From a virus, in the IMG/VR virus record IMGVR_UViG_3300027963_000006, positions 1 through 42,155 of that record: a DNA stretch of 42,155 nucleotides; one strand, written 5' to 3'. Under the pieces are notes generated by a model. The model searched no databases, was not told where the DNA came from, and was given only the letters and a program-made list of their open reading frames with translations. This document shows, piece after piece, positions 1-7,844 of this stretch. The translations under genes and the position numbers were made by a program. How positions within the stretch are numbered: position 1 is the stretch's first letter; each line of letters begins with the position of its first letter.

Positions 1-102
1 AAAAATCGACAAGCTCCTGCTCAAGGGCCTTGGTTGCAGCGTCCAGAGAATCGCCACGCAGGCCGTCAAGGAAGTCTTCCTTGCTCAGTCCTTTCGTCTC
101 CA
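1..102. repeat. Terminal direct repeat, left copy
   Basis: These 102 bases are identical to positions 42054-42155. The reading frame of the tail assembly chaperone continues across the join without a break, so the repeat is best read as the overlap of a circular or circularly permuted assembly and not as a biological terminal repeat. Confidence 0.95.
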
Positions 103-337
103 CCTGCTTCGTGAGCAGTGCGTAGAGAATCTCTCCGATCTTGGCGTACTGGCTGCGGAGCACCTGGAACGTCTGCGAGATGTTCGCAGCATCCACCAGG
201 TCAAACGGCACAGCCTTCCGGTCGCCAGTCTGCTCGTCCACTACGTCAACCGTGACGTTGTCGCGGACACGCAGCGCCGACGCGACTGTCAACGCCACCT
301 GCCACGGCCTGCCCTGGTCATCACGAAACTCACGCAT
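1..337 (-). CDS. Tail assembly chaperone, short form (G-like), N-terminal part
   Basis: The ATG at 337 overlaps the stop of the preceding tail-tube gene (ATGA). The frame runs to base 1 and, through the circular join, continues at 42053 and stops at 41833, giving 185 residues. It begins MREFRDDQGRPWQVALTV. Position between tail-tube genes and the tape measure, plus a -1 shifted extension, matches the lambda G/GT arrangement, in which the two products chaperone the tape measure during tail assembly and are absent from the finished virion. The sequence is acidic and helical and has no catalytic motif. The function rests on gene order and the frameshift, not on a sequence match. Confidence 0.8.
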   Translation of the reverse strand, partial: MREFRDDQGRPWQVALTVASALRVRDNVTVDVVDEQTGDRKAVPFDLVDAANISQTFQVLRSQYAKIGEILYALLTKQVETKGLSKEDFLDGLRGDSLDAATKALEQELVDF

Positions 338-705
338 CAGGCACCACCTCTCGTCAAAGACCGATCAGTCATCTTTCCGTCAATCGTGAACGTCGCCACG
401 CCGTCGATCGGGTCGCTTTCCGAGATGCCAGTGATCACCGCGAGGAAGCTGAAACTGCCGGCACCACCAGATACTTGCACAGGCGTTCCGTTGTGCATAT
501 TTGAGAACGCATTGCCGAGCGCGGCCGAGTCGTTGAGCTCGACAGACACAGAGCAGTCGTAGCCAGTCTGATAAACCGAGGCTTCCCTGCTGCCGAAAGG
601 ATTGATGTCAATAGTGCGAGCCGTCTCTGTCAGCGTCACGTTGCGAACGCCCGAAACAGTCCCACCGATTGAGATCGTGCAATCCTTCCCCAGCGTGATC
701 GCCAT
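337..705 (-). CDS. Tail tube protein paralogue 3
   Basis: 122 residues starting MAITLGKDCTISIGG. It shares with the two genes upstream a start around xLGKxxT, a central IDI motif, and a C-terminal stretch around DG-V-T-hydrophobic. These similarities mark three tandem paralogues. Placement just before the chaperone and tape measure is the standard place of the major tail tube protein. It differs from the others in a C-terminal extension (KMTDRSLTRGGA). Its start overlaps the stop of the gene before it (TGATG). It could be the main tube subunit or a specialised one; the sequence alone does not say. Confidence 0.75.
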   Translation of the reverse strand: MAITLGKDCTISIGGTVSGVRNVTLTETARTIDINPFGSREASVYQTGYDCSVSVELNDSAALGNAFSNMHNGTPVQVSGGAGSFSFLAVITGISESDPIDGVATFTIDGKMTDRSLTRGGA

Positions 706-1025
706 CAGAACTCCTTGGCGGTCACGTTGTATGTCACGGCACCGTCAACGCTGATGTTCTCCGTCACGCTCATGACAGAGAAGGAACCGCTGGTTCCTGC
801 GGCCTCAAGACTTGTGATCAGCCCGGTCGGATCGTGGCACTCAATCTCCCACGTCTTTGTCACAAAGCCCGCCTTGAAAGCCTTCTTGCCTGGAGCACCT
901 GCCGAGCCGCCGATGTTGGTGCGGTTCGAGATGTCGATTGTTTCGCATTCCTGCGTAAACGTTGCCGAGATGATTCCGGCTCCAAATGGAGCGCCCGTCG
1001 AGTCTTTTCCAAGAGTGATCGCCAT
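705..1025 (-). CDS. Tail tube protein paralogue 2
   Basis: 106 residues. The N-terminus MAITLGKDST is almost the same as paralogue 3, and the TIDIS motif near residue 32 and the C-terminal DGAVTYNVT segment align with both neighbours. It is inferred to be a beta-sandwich tube subunit. The ATG at 1025 follows an AGGA-type ribosome site about 10 bases upstream, so this gene is translated partly on its own and not only by coupling. No catalytic features were seen. Confidence 0.75.
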   Translation of the reverse strand: MAITLGKDSTGAPFGAGIISATFTQECETIDISNRTNIGGSAGAPGKKAFKAGFVTKTWEIECHDPTGLITSLEAAGTSGSFSVMSVTENISVDGAVTYNVTAKEF

Positions 1026-1051
1026 TGTTTTTAGTTCCTGTGCTAGGTGAG

Positions 1052-1378
1052 TTAGGCGCTGCGGCTACCAGACACGGTGTAGGTGACAATTCCGTCGAGC
1101 GGTTCGCTCTTGCCGAGGTTTGTGCAGATGTAAGATGCGTTGCCTGTCGTCGTGCCGGAGACTGTGAACGAACTCCCAACAGTCACGCCTGGAACGTCAA
1201 CGCACTCAACCTCAATGGTCTGCTCAATCAGAGCCTTGCGGAACTTCCGCGACGTGTCGCCCAGCTTGGTCACGTCAATGTCGGATGACGAGTTGGTGAC
1301 GGTTGCAGACCGAGCGTTTGCAACGCCCGTGATCGTCACTTCCTTGCCGAGCTGTACGGTCGTAGTAACTTCTGGCAT
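1052..1378 (-). CDS. Tail tube protein paralogue 1
   Basis: 108 residues starting MPEVTTTVQLGKEVTITG. The LGKxxTI block, the SDIDVTKLG segment (equivalent to IDI in the other two) and the C-terminal LDGIVTYTVSG align with the two genes downstream. It is the first of the three to be transcribed. Ribosome site AAGGG lies about 7 bases before the ATG. Whether the three assemble as a mixed tube, as in heteromeric rings, or occupy different parts of the tail is unknown. Confidence 0.75.
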   Translation of the reverse strand: MPEVTTTVQLGKEVTITGVANARSATVTNSSSDIDVTKLGDTSRKFRKALIEQTIEVECVDVPGVTVGSSFTVSGTTTGNASYICTNLGKSEPLDGIVTYTVSGSRSA

Positions 1379-1467
1379 GTGTTGCCCTTGTGTGCGAGTG
1401 CCAGCGGTGCGGCTGGTTCGCTCACGGTATGGGCAGCAAGGCCGAAACTAGACCGGGTATGCCGTTG
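1379..1467 (-). other. Gap with inverted repeat and shared AGACCGG motif
   Basis: This 89-base gap holds an 8-bp perfect inverted repeat, GAAACTAG (1445-1452) and CTAGTTTC (1469-1476, running into the end of the upstream gene), around a loop that contains AGACCGGGTATGCCG (1450-1464). The same motif follows stop codons at 5781-5794 and 12524-12538. No gene was found here. Confidence 0.5.
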
Positions 1468-2283
1468 CTAGTTTCTGCCGAGCATGTTCCGCCATTTCTC
1501 GTTGGCCTTGCGGACGGCCTCGTCAACTCGTTTTGATCCAGCCATGAACGGGCGGGCAGGATAGCGGGCCATTCTGGTGATAGTGGTCTTGTCCCAGTTC
1601 CTGCTGTAGCGGAAGCCGCCCTTGTTCGTGACCCATTGCAGAGCACCGTACTTGTACTGGTTGGCCTGCGGCAACGAGCTCGTGAACCGTCCCTTTTCGT
1701 CTCTGCCCTGCCTGCCGTTTCCACGGCTGCGGAGATACGCATTGCGGGCAGCACCGACTCCGATCCGCCACGCAGTCTCTTTGACCACGCCGCCGAACTG
1801 GTGCAGCTGCGTCAGCCAAGGCTTCGTCTTGTATGTGCCGATCACAGCCGTACCTCGAGCCGGATCGTAGAAGTCAACGATGTCGTTGTAGAACCACTTC
1901 TTCGGAGCCCAAGACCTGATCGGCTGGCCTGCGGGACGAGGCGTGCCAGATCCGTAGGCCGTGATGTCAAGGTAGAGGCCGCCGACAAACTCCACTGGCT
2001 TGCCGCGTCCTGCTCGCCTCATGGCGGCACGAGTAACCTTCCCCTGCCCGCGACCAATCCCAGCCTTTGCAGCGTTCTTGATGTTGTGTCCAAGCTTTGA
2101 GAGAACGTCGGCGTTCATCCGCCCGATCATCCGGCTCACCTTCTGGCGATCAAAGAAGTTGCCTTTGATGCTCGCCCGTAGCTTGAGTCGCCCGAGCGTG
2201 TCTGCAGACATCTCACGGCGATTGCCACCGATCATGCCGGGGCGGATGAATGCCCGGCTCATGCCAGAGAGCATCGACGGCAT
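1468..2283 (-). CDS. Tail completion / minor tail protein (gp10- or Z-like)
   Basis: 271 residues, strongly basic, with many Arg and Lys from residue 1 to 100 and a C-terminal RPFMAGSKRVDEAVRKANEKW. Clusters such as NIKNAAKAGIGRGQGKVTRAAMRR and a C-terminal RPFM-hydrophobic stretch are typical of the HK97 gp10 / lambda Z class, which finishes the tail end that joins the head. It is larger than usual (most are 120-200). Its neighbour on the 5' side is a tail-terminator-like protein, as expected for this class. The assignment is by composition and order. Confidence 0.55.
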   Translation of the reverse strand: MPSMLSGMSRAFIRPGMIGGNRREMSADTLGRLKLRASIKGNFFDRQKVSRMIGRMNADVLSKLGHNIKNAAKAGIGRGQGKVTRAAMRRAGRGKPVEFVGGLYLDITAYGSGTPRPAGQPIRSWAPKKWFYNDIVDFYDPARGTAVIGTYKTKPWLTQLHQFGGVVKETAWRIGVGAARNAYLRSRGNGRQGRDEKGRFTSSLPQANQYKYGALQWVTNKGGFRYSRNWDKTTITRMARYPARPFMAGSKRVDEAVRKANEKWRNMLGRN

Positions 2284-2292
2284 GTCAGCCTC

Positions 2293-2754
2293 CTAGGCGG
2301 TCGGCAGCACGTTTGACTCAAACACCCGATAGGTCGCCGTGATCACGGCCCGCCAGACGTTTCGCTCAGTCAGTGCGTCGTCCGGATTCAGATCAATGCT
2401 CACGGTCTGCGGACTGGTCACCCCTGCGGGCCAGACGACTGCCTCGCCAAAAGAGTGAGCTCGCACCTGGAGCATGACGCTGTCCGCCAGGTCAAGCATC
2501 GCGTCAACGTCTGAGTCAGTCTGAACGTGCCGGCCAACGAACACTGTGACCGTGTAGTCGATCTGCATCATCTGCCGGCTGATGCGAGTCACGTCGGCAT
2601 TGCCTGGCACTACGAACACCCGAGGCGATGTCATTGACTCAACGTCTAGGTCAGTCCAATTCCTACGCTGGACGACCGTAGACGGTATTGCCCACGTCAC
2701 GGAGTTCAGCCCCGTGGCGAGTCTGTCGGCGATTGTGCGTAAGGTGCTGCTCAT
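2293..2754 (-). CDS. Tail terminator-like protein
   Basis: 153 residues starting MSSTLRTIADRLATGLNS. The N-terminal helix, the RRNWTDLDVESMTSPRVFVVPG segment and the alternating beta pattern (YTVTVFVG, WRAVITATYRVFE) fit the small alpha/beta fold of phage tail terminators (lambda U type), which cap the tube and stop its growth. It sits in the expected place beside the tail completion protein and shortly before the tube genes in the transcript. The start overlaps the stop of the gene upstream (ATGA). Confidence 0.55.
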   Translation of the reverse strand: MSSTLRTIADRLATGLNSVTWAIPSTVVQRRNWTDLDVESMTSPRVFVVPGNADVTRISRQMMQIDYTVTVFVGRHVQTDSDVDAMLDLADSVMLQVRAHSFGEAVVWPAGVTSPQTVSIDLNPDDALTERNVWRAVITATYRVFESNVLPTA

Positions 2755-3260
2755 GCTGCGGAGATCCTGACGTTTGAGAAAAACTGCGAGTAAGACACCT
2801 CGCTCGTAAACCGCAGAACGTCGCCAGTTGTCGCTGAAAAACTTCCAGTAATGTTGAGCTGCGTTCTGTATACGCCAGTCGTGACTGTGCTCTGATTTGC
2901 ATTGAACCCGATGGCTTGCCTGACGCCGTTCTTCAAAATTGACGAGCCGTATCCGTTGTCGTCGTCGTCAGAGAAATCCCACTTCACGGATACTGTGCAT
3001 GAACCGCCAACGGTCCATGTGTAGTGCGAAAGGCCGTTAGCGTCGTCCAGATAGACGCCAGTTGCACGCACGAACGGGCTAGCTGTTGTTCCGCTGCCTG
3101 AGAATGAGGACGTGTCTCCTGATCCGTTGTCACGTGAAATTGTCAGCAACGCACTAGACGCAACCGGCCAGACTTGCGTTGAGCCAAGGTAAATCTTGCT
3201 CACGGCACTGCTGCCGAGCTTGTAGTCCGATGGCGTTGCTGTTCCGAGATAAATCGGCAC
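2751..3260 (-). CDS. Virion appendage protein, small
   Basis: 169 residues with a GTG start at 3260. The N-terminal 35 residues contain PSDYKLGSSAVSKIYLGSTQVWP, a motif of the type KxYLGxxxVWP common in phage fibre and baseplate-associated proteins. The rest is Ser/Thr/Gly-rich and predicted all-beta (WTVGGSCTVSVKWDFSDDDDNGYG). Sits directly after the large fibre gene. It may be a fibre tip or an accessory binding protein. Nothing in the sequence shows the ligand. Confidence 0.6.
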   Translation of the reverse strand: MPIYLGTATPSDYKLGSSAVSKIYLGSTQVWPVASSALLTISRDNGSGDTSSFSGSGTTASPFVRATGVYLDDANGLSHYTWTVGGSCTVSVKWDFSDDDDNGYGSSILKNGVRQAIGFNANQSTVTTGVYRTQLNITGSFSATTGDVLRFTSEVSYSQFFSNVRISAA

Positions 3261-3263
3261 GGC

Positions 3264-5357
3264 TCACCCCGAGACTATGTAGAGCGTCGTGGAGGACTTT
3301 GTGCCGAGTGCCGTGTATTGGGCCGCAGTCAGCGAGACGATATTCGTGATCGCGGCGGCGCCTGTGATTCCAGACGTATTGCTGCGAAGATCAGCAGAGA
3401 TCGTGCCAGACAACACAGACAAGCCACCGCCCACGATAACGGCGCCGGCGGTGCTAGATGTTGCAGATGGGAGGCGAGCCGCTGGCAGCGTGCCAGATGT
3501 CAACGCGCTGGCGTCCGTTGTCGGTGCTGCAACGCTCAGAGTGCCATCTGCCGCGATGGTGACGTTTGATCCCTGCTTGCAACCACCAAGAACGCTGGCT
3601 GTCGCGACAGGCAACGTGTAGCTGCCTCCGCCGCCGCTGACAGTCACGGCGCCTGTCTGCCCGTTTACAGACGTGACAGGTCCGTACTTGGCAGCCTCAA
3701 TGGCGAAGTCGCTAATCGTGCTTGCCGCCTGGCTGCCTGTGTGGTTCGCACGCTGAATCGCGTGAGCCTGGACAGCTGCGTCAGCAGCTGCCTGCAGCGT
3801 TGAGACAGGCTTAGAGGCGTCCGAGGTGTTATTGACGGCGGACAGGCCAACGTCGCTCGACGTGAGCGTCACGGCACCACTGCGGCCCGCCACGCTGGTC
3901 ACTCCAGACGAGCCGGCACTCACGGACAGCGTGCCATCGGTTGTCGTGAAACCGCTGCCGATCGTCAGATTCTTTGCTTCCACCTGGGCCGTCAGGCCAG
4001 ACTGGTAGCCCCACGGGCCATAGAGCCCGGCGGCGTTCTTGGCACGTACTCGAAACTTTCTGGACGAGTCAAAGTTTCCAGTGCTTGTGCCAGTGACGCC
4101 GGACACAAAAGTGGTGTACGTCGCGCCGCTATCGTATGTCTGTTGAACGTCATATGCCGCAGACGTGCCAGTCGTGCTCGCAGTCCACGACAGCGTGCCG
4201 CCGCCGTCCGTGATGCTTGTTGGAGCACCAGGTGCAACCTCGACAGACAACGCGCCTGCACCAGTGACAGAAAGGCCGCCACCAACAGACACGCCGCCAA
4301 CAACGCTCTTCGTGGCTACTGGAACAGTCACGCCAACGGCAGACACAGCGCTGGCGAAGTCAGTGATTTGGCTGGCCGTGTGAGTGTGCGAGGTGCTGGC
4401 CTTGCCAGAGAGTGCCGACGACAGAGCGGCTTGAGCTCGAGCATCCGTGAAATAGAGGTTTGTGCTGCCTTCCGTGACGCTGTCCGTTGAGCCAGGCGAG
4501 GGAGAAATCTCGACATACCCAGAGCCGCTCCACCGCCACAGCTTTTTTGTGTCAAGTGCCACGTAGAGCTTGCCGCTCTCGCCAGTGGCAGGCAGCGAAG
4601 AATACCCGGCCACCTCAACAACGTCGTCAACGTAGCTCGGCAGCTGGCTGGAAGGCACGGTGCCGCCGACGAGCGTGGCATACGTGCCACTAGCCTGCTT
4701 TGAATCAAGCGCGGTCTGTAGCCCAGTCACGTCGGCAACTGCGTGCGAATGGGCAGCCGGGCTGAAGGTTGAAGGAACGCCGGAGAGGCTGCTGTAGGCG
4801 ATTGTCGGCGTGGCGTGGACGTGGTCAGCACGCGCCGCCGTTGTCGCCGAACCGGCCGATGCTGTGCCAAGAGGCCGAGGAGTCTCGTCTGCAAGAGGAA
4901 CAGAGCCAGCCGGTCCAGTCGCGCCGGTGGCGCCCGTGGCACCAGTAGCGCCTGTGTCGCCCTTCTGCAGGACGAGGTTGAGCACCTGGTTGGGAGACGT
5001 TCCGGTGATCGTTGCAGCAGCCGTGCCGCTCGTCACAGTCCCGATCGTGAGCGTGTTCGCAGGGCCAGCAGAACCGGTCGGACCAGTCGCTCCGGTCGCG
5101 CCAGTGCTGCCCGTGCTTCCCGTGTCGCCTTTCGGCAGCACCAGGCTCAGAGTCTGCGTCGGTGCCGTTCCGGTGATCGTTGCTGACGCTGTTGTGCCAG
5201 CAGCGACGGTGCCGATTGAAAGCGTATTCGCAGGCCCAGTTGCGCCGGTCGGACCTCGAGCACCAGTCTCGGAGATCGTGACGTTCACAACGTCGCCGTT
5301 GCCGACCGTTGGATTGACTGTGCTGCCGCCAACTACGCTGACAGAGATTTCACTCAT
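3264..5357 (-). CDS. Long tail/head fibre with collagen-like and fibronectin-like parts
   Basis: 697 residues from the ATG at 5357, which overlaps the upstream stop (ATGA). The order is: a short N-terminal beta segment; Gly-X-Y collagen-like stretches (about residues 34-45, 73-95 and 122-155) with TGPTGS and TGATGA units; three HxH-type segments (ADHVHA, AHSHA, TSHTHT), like the metal-binding histidines of trimeric fibres; an FN3-like domain with LSWTAS and the RKFRVRAKNAAG strand near the middle; then repeats resembling TSVAGRSGAVTLTSSDVGL and TSVNGQTGAVTVSGG. This is a trimeric host-recognition fibre. Its position among head-tail genes, before the tail genes, leaves open whether it sits on the head or the tail. 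Confidence 0.8.
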   Translation of the reverse strand: MSEISVSVVGGSTVNPTVGNGDVVNVTISETGARGPTGATGPANTLSIGTVAAGTTASATITGTAPTQTLSLVLPKGDTGSTGSTGATGATGPTGSAGPANTLTIGTVTSGTAAATITGTSPNQVLNLVLQKGDTGATGATGATGATGPAGSVPLADETPRPLGTASAGSATTAARADHVHATPTIAYSSLSGVPSTFSPAAHSHAVADVTGLQTALDSKQASGTYATLVGGTVPSSQLPSYVDDVVEVAGYSSLPATGESGKLYVALDTKKLWRWSGSGYVEISPSPGSTDSVTEGSTNLYFTDARAQAALSSALSGKASTSHTHTASQITDFASAVSAVGVTVPVATKSVVGGVSVGGGLSVTGAGALSVEVAPGAPTSITDGGGTLSWTASTTGTSAAYDVQQTYDSGATYTTFVSGVTGTSTGNFDSSRKFRVRAKNAAGLYGPWGYQSGLTAQVEAKNLTIGSGFTTTDGTLSVSAGSSGVTSVAGRSGAVTLTSSDVGLSAVNNTSDASKPVSTLQAAADAAVQAHAIQRANHTGSQAASTISDFAIEAAKYGPVTSVNGQTGAVTVSGGGGSYTLPVATASVLGGCKQGSNVTIAADGTLSVAAPTTDASALTSGTLPAARLPSATSSTAGAVIVGGGLSVLSGTISADLRSNTSGITGAAAITNIVSLTAAQYTALGTKSSTTLYIVSG

Positions 5358-5734
5358 GCGCCTGGCGCCCTCGGGATGCACTCGCCTGCAAGGATCGTCC
5401 TAGTCATTGACGTGCTAGGCGTGATCCATCGCAGATACCAGTAGTATTTGATTCCGGGTGACAGCGCAGCCGTTTGCGTTTCCGTGAGTGACCAGATGAT
5501 TGCGCCTGTGCTTGCAGTCACAACTTGAATCGTGGGGATTGCAGCAGTAGCGCCAACAGTTGTCGTCGTGCCGCCACCACCTCCAGTAAACCCTGCCGAT
5601 GACGCGACGTAGACAGACGACTGAAGCGTGTATCCGGTGACGTTGACGCCTAGGTTGATCGCGACATTGACCTCGTCGCCAACCACAAAAGTCACGTCAA
5701 GCTGGCCGGGCAGTAAAGAGAATGTGTTTGCCAT
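5354..5734 (-). CDS. Fibre attachment / baseplate upper-like protein
   Basis: 126 residues starting MANTFSLLPGQLDVTFVVGDE. The pattern of a short N-terminal beta domain (LDVTFVVGDEVNVAINL), a Gly/Thr-rich loop near residue 50, and a WSLTETQTAALSPGIKYYWYLRWI strand set resembles the small immunoglobulin-like module that precedes fibre genes (BppU N-terminal type). It is likely to anchor or connect the 697-residue fibre encoded next. The assignment is an inference from context and fold pattern. Confidence 0.5.
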   Translation of the reverse strand: MANTFSLLPGQLDVTFVVGDEVNVAINLGVNVTGYTLQSSVYVASSAGFTGGGGGTTTTVGATAAIPTIQVVTASTGAIIWSLTETQTAALSPGIKYYWYLRWITPSTSMTRTILAGECIPRAPGA

Positions 5735-5787
5735 CGGTCGTCACCTCGGCTGGCGATTGTCGCTGCCAAAAGGCTCAACCAGACCGG
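5735..5787 (-). other. Short gap with AGACCGG motif
   Basis: The gap starts inside the motif AGACCGGCTATGCC (5781-5794), which covers the TAG stop of the upstream gene, and then carries the ribosome site for the gene that starts at 5734. See the related copies at 1450 and 12524. Confidence 0.4.
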
Positions 5788-6060
5788 CTATGCCCGCACA
5801 GCCTGGCTGTAGTCGCCTTCGGTTACTTCCTCAACCAGGCCGTTGGCGAGCAGCTGCGGCAGCAGGTCTTTGGCTGTTGAGTAGTTGCAGAACTCAACGT
5901 CTACTGCCAGCAGCACACGACCTTCAGCGTCTCGAGGTGCCGTAGCAGCCGGCTCAATGCAAGTGATCGCAACCGGGCCTGGATGGCCCCATGCTGCATC
6001 AAGCGTGGCGCGGGCCTGCTCGTACACTTCCTCGGATGACCGAAAAAATCTCTGGCTCAT
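5788..6060 (-). CDS. Conserved small virion-region protein
   Basis: 90 residues from the ATG at 6060, which overlaps the stop of the lectin gene (ATGA). It begins MSQRFFRSSEEVYEQARATLD and ends DYSQAVRA. A likely small alpha/beta protein with EFCNYSTAKDLLPQLL in the second half. No function is recognised. It lies between the LamG-like protein and the fibre anchor, so a virion or assembly role is plausible. Confidence 0.7.
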   Translation of the reverse strand: MSQRFFRSSEEVYEQARATLDAAWGHPGPVAITCIEPAATAPRDAEGRVLLAVDVEFCNYSTAKDLLPQLLANGLVEEVTEGDYSQAVRA

Positions 6061-6845
6061 GTGATCGTGATCCCCCATCGATCCCCCAGCCACAAGCAGA
6101 CGTTTCGATGCTCTGCGTCAGTCAGCGCTCGCGAGTAGACCAGCACCTCGGCCAACAGGCCGTTGTGATATGACGGGCCAGAGACAGCGAAGCCGACGCT
6201 GAACACGCCGGCTGCAACTGACACGGCGCTTGTAGTAAGACCTTGGTAGCCAAGCACGGTGTGCGATCCGTTGCGGTACGGGGTCATGTATTGACCTCTG
6301 CCAGCAGGCTTCACGCCCGACACAAGCTGCGCGGTATTGGTCGCGTTGCTTGGTACTGTGGCAAAGTATCCGCTGTTGCTGTAAATCCAGCGTCCGACGT
6401 TCTCATCGTTTATCGACACGTTACCCGTGCCCCGGACTCCCCACGAAAGAGGAAAACCAGAGGTCGTTGCCGCTCGCGTGTGAACAGCAAAAATGCTCCA
6501 CGCAGGATCACCCGTCAAAGGCCACGAAGCAGACGACGCCAGCACGTCGTTGCTCCCATCAAAAGAAAGCACCGTCAGGCCGTTTATTGATCCGTTCCAC
6601 GTCGGGCGATTGTTGGCCGTGCCTTGCGTCAGGTGCCATCCGTTGCCGCTCTTGTCTGCCAAGTATCCAACCGTGCTGCCGCTGGTCACGGCACCAGTGC
6701 CGGCGTTGCTCGTCGCCATGAACGACGTGTCTGACGTGTCGTACCACGCCACCATGTTCGGCACGCTCAATGGATCGCGGAACCCGCTAAGTGGCAGCAG
6801 ATTGCTGTTACTCGCTGTGCGTGTTGGCGCGCGACGAATCGTCAT
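6057..6845 (-). CDS. LamG / concanavalin A-like lectin virion protein
   Basis: 262 residues. Residues about 28-50 (PNMVAWYDTSDTSFM) and 60-100 (YLADKSGNGWHLTQ, RPTWNGSINGLTVLSFDGSNDVL) followed by WSIFAVHTRA and a C-terminal GLLAEVLVYSRALTDAEHRNVCLWLGDRWG are the classic signature of LamG_3 jelly-roll domains. Such domains on phage particles bind cell-surface sugars. It is encoded in the fibre cluster and coupled to its neighbours by ATGA overlaps, so it probably forms part of the adsorption apparatus. Confidence 0.85.
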   Translation of the reverse strand: MTIRRAPTRTASNSNLLPLSGFRDPLSVPNMVAWYDTSDTSFMATSNAGTGAVTSGSTVGYLADKSGNGWHLTQGTANNRPTWNGSINGLTVLSFDGSNDVLASSASWPLTGDPAWSIFAVHTRAATTSGFPLSWGVRGTGNVSINDENVGRWIYSNSGYFATVPSNATNTAQLVSGVKPAGRGQYMTPYRNGSHTVLGYQGLTTSAVSVAAGVFSVGFAVSGPSYHNGLLAEVLVYSRALTDAEHRNVCLWLGDRWGITIT

Positions 6846-7171
6846 GTGACCTCGACGCCGTGCAGAGAAAACGCCACGTTGGCATTGCCAGCGTAGACCG
6901 AGACAACGTCTGTGGCCGCGAGGGCAACGCCAAGCGTCAGGAACACTGAATCAAGTGCAGATACGCTGGAGTCATAGACGAGGTAGTGCTGCGTGGCGAT
7001 TGACGCACCAGCCGGCCTGACCGCGAGTCGGTACGTCGTTGCCGTGCTTCCGGTGTTGCAGATCGCAATTGTTGAGCAGACAGCCTGTGTAGACGCTGGA
7101 ACCGTGTAGAGCGTCGTCAGCGTCGTCGCCGATGGGTTTGACTGCCCGAGCACCTTGTGAGCCTGTGGCAT
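6842..7171 (-). CDS. Small beta-rich virion protein
   Basis: 109 residues starting MPQAHKVLGQSNPSATTLTTLYTVP. The pattern LGQ-x-P-x-x-T-x-x-TLYTVPA and later TIAICNTGSTATTYRLAVRPAG is typical of a family of small beta-sandwich proteins found in fibre and baseplate clusters. The gene starts 1 base after the collagen-like protein gene ends. Structural role inferred; no enzyme motif. Confidence 0.65.
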   Translation of the reverse strand: MPQAHKVLGQSNPSATTLTTLYTVPASTQAVCSTIAICNTGSTATTYRLAVRPAGASIATQHYLVYDSSVSALDSVFLTLGVALAATDVVSVYAGNANVAFSLHGVEVT

Positions 7172-7172
7172 A

Positions 7173-7844
7173 TCAGCCTCCCATCAAGACAAATGGATGT
7201 ATCGGCGTGAAGTCGAGGCGAGCCTGCGACAACGTACCGCTTGTCAGTGCCGACGCAGACGTTGTCGCCGCAGGAATCGTTGGCTTGTCGCTCAAGTCTG
7301 AATAGCTTCCAGACGTGGCAACGGCCGCCAGAGATATGCTGAGAGTCTGCGTTGACGAGTTGTACGATAGTGGCGACGTAGCCGAGACAACGCCAGACGG
7401 TCCAGTTGCACCGGTGGCTCCTGCTGGCCCTTGCGGCCCAGTCGCGCCTGTTGCTCCCGCAGCCCCGGTAGCTCCAGTTGGGCCAGCTGGACCTTGCGGC
7501 CCCTGTGGTCCAGTCGGCCCAGTGTCGCCCTTTGCTCCTGTGGCCCCGGTGGCACCAGTTGCTCCGGTGGCACCAGTTGGCCCCTGCGTCCCCTGCGTGC
7601 CGTTTAGGCTTGCCTCGCTCCACGTCGTCAGGTCGCTCGCAAGCTTCCACACCTTGCCGTCAGAGAGCGTCAAAGCCAGCATCCCGGCCTCACGCCTGGG
7701 CGACGGGATCGCGTCACGCTCTGTCGCGTCGGCCACACTCCGATACCCACCCTTGCCGTACTTCGCCTCGTGCGAGGCATGAGTGTCAGTCGTGTCAAAC
7801 GGCACGACCGGCGCCAGTACGTTAGTGCCTCGGATCTGCGTCAT
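7173..7844 (-). CDS. Collagen-like fibre protein
   Basis: 223 residues from the ATG at 7844, overlapping the upstream stop (ATGA). The N-terminal 80 residues ([27 protein letters not shown]) form a head domain common in tropism-type fibre proteins. A Gly-X-Y stretch of about 75 residues follows (units such as [12 protein letters not shown]), then a C-terminal [13 protein letters not shown] segment and [11 protein letters not shown], which resemble the trimerisation ends of other fibres. It probably forms a thin flexible trimeric fibre. The Gly-X-Y stretch is also repetitive in DNA (about 7400-7600). Confidence 0.8.
   Translation of the reverse strand: MTQIRGTNVLAPVVPFDTTDTHASHEAKYGKGGYRSVADATERDAIPSPRREAGMLALTLSDGKVWKLASDLTTWSEASLNGTQGTQGPTGATGATGATGATGAKGDTGPTGPQGPQGPAGPTGATGAAGATGATGPQGPAGATGATGPSGVVSATSPLSYNSSTQTLSISLAAVATSGSYSDLSDKPTIPAATTSASALTSGTLSQARLDFTPIHPFVLMGG

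Noticed and set aside
4880-5250. Regular short repeats that resemble a CRISPR array
   Set aside because: They are in-frame Gly-X-Y collagen codons of the fibre gene, with no spacers.
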